Below, one piece after another: positions 1 to 7,301 of a stretch of 55,717 nt of DNA. Source of the DNA: Anaerolineales bacterium (lineage in GTDB: Bacteria; Chloroflexota; Anaerolineae; Anaerolineales; UBA4823); contig JAFGBV010000104.1 in NCBI GenBank assembly GCA_016932955.1, forward strand, positions 1 through 55,717, given 5' to 3'. The translations under genes and the position numbers were made by a program. How positions within the stretch are numbered: position 1 is the stretch's first letter; every line of letters starts with the position of its first letter. The notes under the pieces are model-generated. The model did not search any database. It was not told the DNA's origin and saw only the letters and a program-made list of their open reading frames with translations.

Positions 1-51
1 CCCCAAAACCGACATACACACTTACTAATATCCAGTATTGACCTACACGAG

Positions 52-57
52 TATAAT
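52..57 (+). promoter_or_regulatory. -10 box of comEC, leaderless arrangement
   Basis: A perfect TATAAT ends 6 bases before the ATG at 64, so transcription would begin at or next to the start codon. No Shine-Dalgarno sequence lies in between. A TTGACC at 38-43 is too close to serve as its -35. The same 6-7 base spacing recurs at several other genes here. Confidence 0.6.
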
Positions 58-63
58 TACCCC

Positions 64-2493
64 ATGCCGCTGCTCTGGCTCTCTCTCGCCTTCCTCACCG
101 GCATCATCCTTGCATCCAATACCTCACTGCCTCTATGGACCTGGCTGCTTCTCGCCGGAGCAGCTCTGCTCTCGCACATCCTTGCCCATTTCACCCCGCA
201 CTGGCTCACCCGTATACTAGTTTGGATACGCCGCGCCTGGAGTTTCCTGCCCCAGTGCTTCACCCGCATTACAACACAGTTTCGCGCTTACACTTCCCGA
301 ATCAAGCTCCCGCTCCCCGTGCTTATCCTATTTATCGCATGTATGGTTGGCGCTGCCAGGTACCAGGCTTCCCTGCCGCGCATCACTCCCGAACACATTG
401 CCTGGTATAACGATTGCCAATCAAATGTGATTGTCGAGGGTGTTCTGGTTGCGCCGCCCGATATACGTGATGGATACACTAACCTGCGTATCCGCGTCGA
501 TTCCATGCGTACGATGAGTGATCTGCTCTTCAACCCGGTCAAAGGATTGTTGCTGGCGCGCACCCAGCCCGGTCAGGATTGGCAATATGGCGACCGCCTC
601 CGCTTGGAAGGCACTGTACGCACACCGCCTGAGGGCGAATCCTTCTCCTACCGGGATTACCTGGCGCGACAGGGCATCCACAGCATGATGAACAATGCCC
701 AGGCTAACCTTTTGCTTAGCGGGCAGGGCAATCCCATCCTCACAGGTATCTACAATATCAAAGCGCACACCCTTTCCCTGATCTACCAGTATTACCCCGA
801 TCCCGAAGCATCGCTACTTGCCGGCATCTTGCTCGGCGTGGAGACGGGAATCCCCAATCATGTGCAGGAAGCATTCCGGGCGACAGGCACCAGCCATATC
901 ATTGCTATTTCCGGCTTTAATATCACTATCATCGCTGCTGTGCTGGTTTCTGGCTTCTCCCGTGTACTGGGCAGGCGGCGTGGCGCGATTGCCGCAGCGC
1001 TGGGGATTGCCACTTACACGATCCTGGTAGGGGCGGATGCAGCAGTGGTGCGCGCGGCTCTTTTCGGTTGGCTAACCCTGCTCGGCAGACAAATCGGCCG
1101 GCGGCAGACAGGCCTGAACAGCCTGGCTTTTATAGCAGGCCTGATGGCGCTAATCAATCCGAACGTGCTGTGGGATATCGGTTTTCAACTCTCTTTCGCT
1201 GCTACACTCGGCCTGATGCTCTATGCTACCCCCCTGACCGAAGCCTTCAAACGCTTCTGGGGCCGCCACGTTTCGCAGAGCAGCGCTGAACGGCTCGCAG
1301 CTCCAGTTGGCGAATACTTCCTGCTTACCCTGGCCGCCCAATTGACCACCCTGCCCATCACCATCTACCACTTCAGTCAAATTTCGCTGATCTCCCTACT
1401 TGCCAACCCGCTCATCCTGCCGGTACAGCCGCCGGTGATGCTGTTGGGGGGGGTGAGCGTTCTTTCCGGCTTGTTATACCAGCCGCTCGGTCAAGTCGTG
1501 GCGTATGCAGCACTTCCCCTCGTCACCTTCACCATCCGGGCGGTGGAATGGCTTTCCCGCCTTCCTGGTGGCGTCATCGCCTTTGGACAGGCTACCCTGC
1601 CAGTGGTCATTTCCCTTTATCTCATCCTCCTGGCTGTCACAATGTATGCATCCCGCCTCCCCTCCCCGGCGCAGAAATTTCGCCCGGCCTTTGCAATGGG
1701 TGCGCTGTTGATCTTCACCATGCTCACCTGGCGCAGCGCCTTCTCCGGACCCGATGGAAAGCTGCGCATCACCCTGTTAGATATCGGCACAGGAAGTGCG
1801 GTTCTGGTGCAGACTCCCGACGGGCGCGCCCTGTTAATCAGCGGCGGATCAAGCCCCAGCCGCATCTCCGATGCTCTCGGCCGACGCCTGCCCCCTGGAC
1901 AGCGCAGTCTGGATTGGTTGGTGATTGCAGCCCCAGAGCGCGATGGCGTGGCTGCACTGCCCCCACTCCTGGCGCGTTACCCACCCGGCGAGGTGCTCTG
2001 GGCAGGGCCGACCCATGGCACCTATGACTCGCGCACCCTCTGGGAAGCGCTGACCACGGATAAGATACCCATTACCCCTGCCATTCCCGGCCAGGCGCTC
2101 GACCTGGGAGAAGGCGCCTTATTAAAAATCCTCACTGTCAGCGGGCGTGGCACCGTATTGCTGCTGGAATGGGATCGTTTCCGTCTCCTCCTGCCCCAGG
2201 GCATTGACTTCAGCGATCTCGATGCTCTGCGCCGGGGGCAGACAATTGGCTCTCTCAGCGCCTTGCTCCTCCCCGCCTCCGGCTACAGCCCCCTCTCCCC
2301 ACCCGAATGGATTGCCGCCCTACAGCCACAGGTCATATTGCTCAGCGTCGCTGCGGACGATGTCGAAGGACTTCCCTCGCCAGAAACCCTGAAGGCCGCG
2401 CAGGGTTACACCCTCCTGCGCACCGATCAGAACGGCTGGATCGAGCTGACCAGTGATGGCAGGCAGATGTGGGTGACGGTGGAGAGAAAGTGA
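64..2493 (+). CDS. comEC: ComEC/Rec2-family DNA uptake channel with degenerate MBL domain
   Basis: This 809-residue protein resembles ComEC, the inner-membrane channel that brings single-stranded DNA into naturally competent cells. N-terminal membrane helices precede an OB-like region (about 115-225). The multi-pass competence domain follows (about 245-530) and includes the family stretch GTSHIIAISGFNITII near residue 275. The C-terminal part (about 570-809) aligns with the usual metallo-beta-lactamase domain, but its motifs are lost: DxGQGD is DIGTGS, the HxHxDH region reads AAPERDG, and the HHGS region reads PASGYS. Length is normal for the family. The ATG is 6 bases after TATAAT. The membrane channel call is firm; nuclease activity of the tail is doubtful. 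Confidence 0.93.
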   Translation: MPLLWLSLAFLTGIILASNTSLPLWTWLLLAGAALLSHILAHFTPHWLTRILVWIRRAWSFLPQCFTRITTQFRAYTSRIKLPLPVLILFIACMVGAARYQASLPRITPEHIAWYNDCQSNVIVEGVLVAPPDIRDGYTNLRIRVDSMRTMSDLLFNPVKGLLLARTQPGQDWQYGDRLRLEGTVRTPPEGESFSYRDYLARQGIHSMMNNAQANLLLSGQGNPILTGIYNIKAHTLSLIYQYYPDPEASLLAGILLGVETGIPNHVQEAFRATGTSHIIAISGFNITIIAAVLVSGFSRVLGRRRGAIAAALGIATYTILVGADAAVVRAALFGWLTLLGRQIGRRQTGLNSLAFIAGLMALINPNVLWDIGFQLSFAATLGLMLYATPLTEAFKRFWGRHVSQSSAERLAAPVGEYFLLTLAAQLTTLPITIYHFSQISLISLLANPLILPVQPPVMLLGGVSVLSGLLYQPLGQVVAYAALPLVTFTIRAVEWLSRLPGGVIAFGQATLPVVISLYLILLAVTMYASRLPSPAQKFRPAFAMGALLIFTMLTWRSAFSGPDGKLRITLLDIGTGSAVLVQTPDGRALLISGGSSPSRISDALGRRLPPGQRSLDWLVIAAPERDGVAALPPLLARYPPGEVLWAGPTHGTYDSRTLWEALTTDKIPITPAIPGQALDLGEGALLKILTVSGRGTVLLLEWDRFRLLLPQGIDFSDLDALRRGQTIGSLSALLLPASGYSPLSPPEWIAALQPQVILLSVAADDVEGLPSPETLKAAQGYTLLRTDQNGWIELTSDGRQMWVTVERK

Positions 2494-2571
2494 TTTGTCA
2501 CACTTGAGGTAAACAAACGAGACTGGATAATTCCATAGTTCGACCCGCTCACCTCTTGCAGGAAAGTGTGC

Positions 2572-2577
2572 TAAAAT
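2572..2577 (+). promoter_or_regulatory. Extended -10 promoter for the receiver-CpaE gene
   Basis: TGC-TAAAAT forms an extended -10 element. Transcription would start near 2584, leaving a short leader holding the AAAGGAGG ribosome-binding site at 2593-2600. No convincing -35 is visible. Confidence 0.4.
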
Positions 2578-2608
2578 CAAAGTATCTTGCACAAAGGAGG
2601 GTGATCCC

Positions 2609-3769
2609 TTGCCTGATAAAATTCTTGTTGCAGATGATGATCTCCAAACCGTGAATTTCCTCAAGATCATGCTGGAGCGCCAAGGCTACCAGGTTTTGAC
2701 TGCTGGTGATGGGCCGCAAACCCTTCAGCTTGCCTACCGGGAACGGCCTGATCTGGTGATCCTGGATGTGATGATGCCTGGTATGGATGGGTTTGAGGTG
2801 GCGCGTGGTTTGCGCGCCAACCCGGCTACTGCAAAAACGCCGATCTTAATGTTCACCGCTAAGACTTCGGTGAACGATAAACTGACCGGTTACAACGCAG
2901 GAGTGGATATCTACCTCACCAAACCGATCCACCCAGTGGAACTGAACGCCAATATCAAAACTTTGCTCAGCCAGAAACGCGCCCAAAGCGAATTACCCGA
3001 ATCCAGGAGAGGTTTCATCCTCGGAGTGATGGGGGCGCGCGGGGGCACGGGTGTTTCGACCCTGGCTTTGAACCTGACGATTTCCTTTCACCAGAAGAAG
3101 GGCATCAAAGCAATTGCCGCCGAGCTACGCCCCGGGCAGGGAACCTGGGCGAGTGAACTGCACCTGCCCGATCCAAGCGGGCTGGCAAAATTGCTGGGCA
3201 TGAACACACCGGAGATTACCCAAGAGGCGGTCAGAGACCACCTGGCTCAGACCAATTTTGGCCCGCGTATCCTGCTTGCCTCTGATAACCCACACGATAT
3301 CGCCTTTGCCTCCGCTGCAGGGCAATACGAGGCGCTGATCCATACCCTCTCGCAGATGACGCCCCTGGTTGTGCTCGATATTGGCACCCCTTTCCTGCCA
3401 ATGTATGAGTTGGTGATCAGCCTGTGCAATGAGATCTTGCTCGTGATGGAGCCGGTCCCTGCTGCGGTCAAGCGCGCCGTGTCCATCACCGCAGATCTAC
3501 GCAAGAAAGGCTATGGCAGCGCCAAGACGCTGACCTATATTACAACAAATCGTACGCGCAGCGATCTGATCCTCAGCACCAGCCAGATAGAGCAGATGCT
3601 AGACCAGGCAATCGCGCTGGGCTTCCCACCTGCGGCGGAAATGGCTTTTCGCGCCTATGAGCAAGGCATCCCCCTGATCCAGGTGCAGCCCGAAAGCATG
3701 ATCGCCCAGCAATTTGTCGCCCTGGCAGACCAGATAGCCACCCGAGTGACTGCCCGTCAATCCGTATGA
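2609..3769 (+). CDS. Response-regulator receiver fused to CpaE/TadZ-like MinD ATPase
   Basis: The first 120 residues form an intact receiver: acidic pocket D9/D10, phosphoacceptor D53, T83 and K105. The rest (about 133-386) is a MinD/ParA-type domain like CpaE/TadZ, which positions pilus or secretion machinery at the cell pole. Its Walker A is altered: GARGGTGVST has no second lysine, as is common in CpaE. The start is TTG at 2609, supported by AAAGGAGG eight bases upstream. The stop overlaps a possible ATG of the next gene (ATGA). It is the only receiver in the window with all key residues. No tad pilus genes are visible here, so its partner is unknown. Confidence 0.85.
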   Translation: MPDKILVADDDLQTVNFLKIMLERQGYQVLTAGDGPQTLQLAYRERPDLVILDVMMPGMDGFEVARGLRANPATAKTPILMFTAKTSVNDKLTGYNAGVDIYLTKPIHPVELNANIKTLLSQKRAQSELPESRRGFILGVMGARGGTGVSTLALNLTISFHQKKGIKAIAAELRPGQGTWASELHLPDPSGLAKLLGMNTPEITQEAVRDHLAQTNFGPRILLASDNPHDIAFASAAGQYEALIHTLSQMTPLVVLDIGTPFLPMYELVISLCNEILLVMEPVPAAVKRAVSITADLRKKGYGSAKTLTYITTNRTRSDLILSTSQIEQMLDQAIALGFPPAAEMAFRAYEQGIPLIQVQPESMIAQQFVALADQIATRVTARQSV

Positions 3770-3777
3770 GCCCAAAA

Positions 3778-3801
3778 TCCACCGGGCCGAAAACCGGTGG
3801 A
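3778..3801 (+). other. Perfect 8-bp stem-loop at a gene junction
   Basis: TCCACCGG (3778-3785) pairs exactly with CCGGTGGA (3794-3801) around an 8-base loop. It sits between the stop of the receiver-CpaE gene and the better-supported ATG at 3820. There is no T-tract, so it is more likely a processing or translation-control hairpin than a terminator. Confidence 0.45.
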
Positions 3802-3819
3802 AAATTTGCGGAGGAAGAA

Positions 3820-4857
3820 ATGGTTGAAACAAATACCCCTGTGGATATCAATACCGCCAGCCTGGAAGAACTGGTAAAACTACGCGGCATCAAATCTCGC
3901 CTGGCAGAACGGATCATTGAGGCTCGCCCTTTCCAAAATGTCGATGACCTGACCAGGGTGAGAGGGATCAGCGAGGGCCAACTGACTGGCCTGCGCCCCT
4001 TTCTTATCGTGGAGGCGGTCAATTTAGAAACCAGCCAGCCTGTAGCAGAACCGTTACAGATCGAATCCGTTGAACTGCCAACAACTGATATTGAAGAGGA
4101 GCAAACTCGAGCTGTGACTCCCGTAGAGATGACACCCGAGATGCCCTCCCCGATCGAGGTGGAAATTATCCCACCAGAGCAAATTGCCAGTGTCACCGTG
4201 GAGTCTGAACCAGAGCCGCTGCCCGAAGTCATCATGGAGCCAGAACCAGAGCCGCTGCCCAAAGTCATCGTGTCGCCCCTGCAGGAGGAGGCTGTCAGAC
4301 CTGTAAGCCCCCCCATTGCTGAGAGCCACGCGGCGCCCCCCTCCTACATCACCAGGGCAGGGGCAGTGTGGCTGGCGCTGGGCAGCAGTGCAATCACCTT
4401 CTTCCTGGCGGTATTCTTCACCCTATTGCTGCTGCTTGTCATCAATGGCGGCTTGCATTATCCCCGCATGAACGCAGTCAACCATCTGAGTGAACAGGTG
4501 GAGGCGCTTGCAAGCTCAGCCACCACATTGCGTGAAGATCTGGATGAGATCTCCACCCGGGTAAATGCTTTGGACGGGGAGAACGGACGGATTGCAACGA
4601 TTGAAGAGTCCATCAGCGGGATGGAAAGCGAAATCGATGCTGCCACCGCAACCGCCGAGGCCGCTGACCTCCTCGTGCAAGATCTCAGCAGCAGCGTCGA
4701 TGATATGGTAGTAACCATCAGCGACTTTGAAACCCAGCTAGAAGATGTCAACCTGGCAGTAGATGCCCTGCTCACGCGCACAGGGCGCTTCCAACAGTTT
4801 TTGGATGGCCTGAGCGCTCTTCTGGAAAGTCTCACCCTCGTCGAAGAAACTCCCTGA
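3820..4857 (+). CDS. ComEA-like helix-hairpin-helix protein with TM segment and coiled coil
   Basis: The N-terminus (about residues 8-65) is a double helix-hairpin-helix domain of the ComEA type (VDINTASLEELVKLRGI), which binds DNA non-specifically. A proline- and glutamate-rich linker follows and includes a 12-residue tandem repeat. One strong membrane helix lies at about 181-210, then a heptad-rich, probably coiled-coil region runs to the end. In ComEA the membrane anchor comes before the DNA-binding domain; here the order is reversed. ATG 3820 has GGAGG just upstream. An ATG at 3766, overlapping the previous stop, would add 18 unremarkable residues. Proximity to comEC suggests a DNA-uptake link, but this is inference. 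Confidence 0.75.
   Translation: MVETNTPVDINTASLEELVKLRGIKSRLAERIIEARPFQNVDDLTRVRGISEGQLTGLRPFLIVEAVNLETSQPVAEPLQIESVELPTTDIEEEQTRAVTPVEMTPEMPSPIEVEIIPPEQIASVTVESEPEPLPEVIMEPEPEPLPKVIVSPLQEEAVRPVSPPIAESHAAPPSYITRAGAVWLALGSSAITFFLAVFFTLLLLLVINGGLHYPRMNAVNHLSEQVEALASSATTLREDLDEISTRVNALDGENGRIATIEESISGMESEIDAATATAEAADLLVQDLSSSVDDMVVTISDFETQLEDVNLAVDALLTRTGRFQQFLDGLSALLESLTLVEETP
4207..4269 (+). repeat. Two tandem 36-bp units within the HhH protein linker
   Basis: GAACCAGAGCCGCTGCCC occurs at 4207-4224 and again at 4243-4260. Near-identical bases follow each copy, encoding EPEPLPEVI and EPEPLPKVI. The period is 36 bases (12 residues) and stays in frame, consistent with a recent linker duplication. 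Confidence 0.8.
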
Positions 4858-4891
4858 TTGCCATGAAGTGAGGATGATGGAAAAAGTTAAT

Positions 4892-4934
4892 AACACATGC
4901 GGTGAGCGTGATTGGTCTGCTCACCGCATGTGTT
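4892..4934. terminator. Strong bidirectional terminator between convergent genes
   Basis: AACACATGCGGTGAGC (4892-4907) and its exact reverse complement (4919-4934) give a 16-bp stem with an 11-base loop. On the minus strand it is followed by a T-rich run (complement of the A-run at 4881-4885). It lies between the convergent HhH gene and the eRF1-like gene. Confidence 0.88.
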
Positions 4935-4966
4935 TCTCATGATGCCCCTCGATGGGGTTGCGCAGG

Positions 4967-6067
4967 TCAATAGCGCAACAGCGCCCCGATATCGCTAAAT
5001 CCTTTCACCTGGTGACCGTGCTGGAGAACCTCTACCTCACCGCCATCTTGCATCACCTTCCACACCGCCAACTCAACCGCATCAGGAATTTCCTCAAATT
5101 TTGCTCCGCAATATGAGCAGACAGGCAGCGCCTCCGCAGTTACATAGCCGCAACCCTGGCAGTGGTATCCCGGCGCGCGGTAGCCTTCACGAATCACAAG
5201 GGTCTGAACCCGCCCATCATGAACAAGCTTCAACGTTTCATCCAACCCCACCACGCCGCCCTTGCCTTTCGATGCGCTGGTCACTATTTTATTAAGCAAT
5301 GCCATCTCTTGCCGGCTTTCTGCTTCGTTACCAATTTGCATTGCCTTGCTGAGCACTTCTTCCTTACTGGCAGTCATCGGCATAGGGAATGTTCCGACAA
5401 TCAGACTTTGCCATGATTTGGGCAGCAACGTGCGGAACTGCGACACGTTATCATCTGTTCCACCAATCAAGACGCGCCGGACCCCGTTTTCCGCGAAGAA
5501 ATGTGCGGCAAATCCGGCAATCTCACGCATATTCCTTTCAGTGACTTCTTCAGTGTAATTGGTCTGCCCGGCAACACCTCCCCGCCGACCTGCAACCGCA
5601 GAAGCCCCACCTCGCTTGGTATGGCGCACACTTTCGCCCATCACACCTTCTTGTTCACGCAGCTCCCCTAGATGGAAGGAAAACAGCCTTGCGCCTTGCT
5701 TATCCATTAAAACCACACCATAACCCCCATAGGCATCCAATGCATCGGCAAGCGGTTTTACATGGGGATGGTTACCAATCCTTACACGATCGCGCACCTG
5801 GATTGCCAAGGTAAAAGGGCGGAAAAATTTCTCTGCTGTACAGGAAAATATCACCACGCTTTTGCCTGACCAATCAAAATCGCGCCCAAAGTATCTCTCC
5901 ACAGCCAGGATATCTTCAGGAAGATCAATATCTTTCAACATCGTCCGCAAACGCAAGCGATAGGCATCAGCATTGCCTTGCGAAGGATCAGTGCTCAGAT
6001 ACACGCTCAGCACTGGATGGTGAGCATGGAAACTGAGCAGCTCTTGCAAATCTTTCTCGGTCAACAT
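4967..6067 (-). CDS. Bacterial eRF1-like (baeRF/VLRF1-type) protein with GGA in place of GGQ
   Basis: This 366-residue protein follows the layout of archaeo-eukaryotic release factor domains 2 and 3. Residues 151-180 match the GGQ-loop region of eRF1, but the tripeptide reads GGA (153-155, within KRGGASA). In the release factor the glutamine drives peptidyl-tRNA hydrolysis. The domain-3-like part includes VGLDETLKLV and then a zinc-ribbon insertion with C303, C306, C317 and C320. Bacterial members of this superfamily are thought to act in translation quality control or ribosome rescue. AGAGGAGA lies just before the ATG. It is 89 bases downstream of the DnaJ gene and probably co-transcribed with it. 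Family call is confident; enzymatic role is open. Confidence 0.78.
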   Translation of the reverse strand: MLTEKDLQELLSFHAHHPVLSVYLSTDPSQGNADAYRLRLRTMLKDIDLPEDILAVERYFGRDFDWSGKSVVIFSCTAEKFFRPFTLAIQVRDRVRIGNHPHVKPLADALDAYGGYGVVLMDKQGARLFSFHLGELREQEGVMGESVRHTKRGGASAVAGRRGGVAGQTNYTEEVTERNMREIAGFAAHFFAENGVRRVLIGGTDDNVSQFRTLLPKSWQSLIVGTFPMPMTASKEEVLSKAMQIGNEAESRQEMALLNKIVTSASKGKGGVVGLDETLKLVHDGRVQTLVIREGYRAPGYHCQGCGYVTAEALPVCSYCGAKFEEIPDAVELAVWKVMQDGGEVEVLQHGHQVKGFSDIGALLRY

Positions 6068-6105
6068 GGGAGTCTCCTCTCTAGACTAGGGTGATATGGT
6101 TGCTC

Positions 6106-6128
6106 TGTTGTGTTCACCGGGCACAACA
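6106..6128 (-). other. Small stem-loop between dnaJ-like and eRF1-like genes
   Basis: TGTTGTG (6106-6112) pairs with CACAACA (6122-6128) around a 9-base loop. No T-tract follows on the minus strand, so it may be an intra-operon hairpin and not a true terminator. Confidence 0.3.
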
Positions 6129-6156
6129 AAGAAAAATTACCCTGCATCGATCTGAA

Positions 6157-7095
6157 CTACTGAGAGCGAGCCAATTCCTGGAACAACTCACGCTGTTTAT
6201 TGGTTAAATTCTTGGGAAGCCGCACCTTGATGCGCACGAGTAGATCACCAAAAGTAGATGGGGATTTCAAAAGAGGCATGCCACGCCCAGACAGGCGAAT
6301 CGCCTGTCCCGGCTGTGTACCGGCAGGGATCGTCAAGACCACATCGCCTGAAAGTGTCGGTACTTTCACTTCTCCACCCAGCACAGCAACATAGAGATCA
6401 ACGGGAATCTCCGTATAGAGGTCGTCACCTTTGCGCTCAAAGCGTGGATCATTAGCCACCTGGATGACCAGAAACAAGTCACTTTTTTGTCCAGGGCTAC
6501 CCGGACCAACCGCATCTGCCACGCGCACCTTGGTGCCGCTGCGAGCGCCGCGCGGAATCTTCACTTCCAGCCGCCGCCCCTCCAGGTTTAGCAAGCGAGT
6601 TGTACCGTGATAAGCCTCACTAAGGGAGATTGGCAGTTCTTGTTGATAGGAAGGGCGATCAATGCGCGAACGGCGCGGATAAGTTCTCCCACGAACCGCA
6701 TCGCCTGTGTCGGGTGCACCGCCAAAAATTCGCCGGAAGAATTCAGAAAATCCACCACCCAAGATATCATTCAGGTCGCCCACATCTACATGCACGTTTC
6801 CGCCACCCGGCGAGGTTGTAAACCAATCCTCCCAGCGAAAATCTCCCCCAGGCGCGCCGCGTTGCTGCCAGCGGTTGTATGAATCGCCCAGTTGGTCATA
6901 GCGGGTGCGCTTTTCCGGGTCACTTAGTACCTGGTAAGCCTCATTAACCTCTTTAAATTTCTCTTCTGATTTCTTGTCATCTGGGTTACGGTCTGGATGA
7001 TATTGCATCGCCAGCTTGCGATAGGCACGCTTGATCTCATCTTTGCTGGCCTTTCGATCCACACCAAGGATTTGGTAATAATCTTTGTAATCCAT
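6157..7095 (-). CDS. CbpA-type DnaJ co-chaperone
   Basis: The 312-residue protein starts with a J domain (about 4-70) that has the HPD motif at residues 33-35, which stimulates DnaK ATPase. A Gly/Phe-containing linker follows, then two DnaJ C-terminal substrate-binding domains (about 150-305). The four CxxCxGxG zinc motifs of full DnaJ are absent, so it is a class II, CbpA-like protein. There is no clear Shine-Dalgarno sequence before the ATG. It is divergent from the kinase at 7302 and upstream of the eRF1-like gene. No dnaK or grpE lies in the window, so it is probably an accessory chaperone. Confidence 0.88.
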   Translation of the reverse strand: MDYKDYYQILGVDRKASKDEIKRAYRKLAMQYHPDRNPDDKKSEEKFKEVNEAYQVLSDPEKRTRYDQLGDSYNRWQQRGAPGGDFRWEDWFTTSPGGGNVHVDVGDLNDILGGGFSEFFRRIFGGAPDTGDAVRGRTYPRRSRIDRPSYQQELPISLSEAYHGTTRLLNLEGRRLEVKIPRGARSGTKVRVADAVGPGSPGQKSDLFLVIQVANDPRFERKGDDLYTEIPVDLYVAVLGGEVKVPTLSGDVVLTIPAGTQPGQAIRLSGRGMPLLKSPSTFGDLLVRIKVRLPKNLTNKQRELFQELARSQ

Positions 7096-7289
7096 AAGGG
7101 TTCAGTTATTAAACGAAATTGTCGCGAGAAGTGTCATGTAATCGTAATACCATTTTATGCGCATCTGGTACTGTAAGTCAAGCATCCGCGAGGGTTTTAA
7201 CAATATTCTAATACATGAAATCCATGTTGCCTGAACATTATTGCCTGTAAAAAGAGGCGTTTTATCTCCCGTTTTTCCTCCAACCATGC

Positions 7290-7295
7290 TATGAT
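7290..7295 (+). promoter_or_regulatory. -10 box of the kinase gene, leaderless arrangement
   Basis: TATGAT ends 6 bases before ATG 7302. No ribosome-binding site is present in between and no good -35 is seen. The spacing matches the other leaderless candidates in the window. Confidence 0.5.
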
Positions 7296-7301
7296 TAACC
7301 C

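Noticed and set aside
38..43. TTGACC as -35 for comEC
   Set aside because: Only 8 bases separate it from the TATAAT, too short for a sigma-70-type promoter.
3573..4316. Minus-strand 247-residue open frame with Gly/Ser-rich repeats
   Set aside because: It is the antisense of the acidic Pro/Glu linker and its tandem repeat in the HhH gene. There is no ribosome-binding site and the plus-strand gene is well supported.
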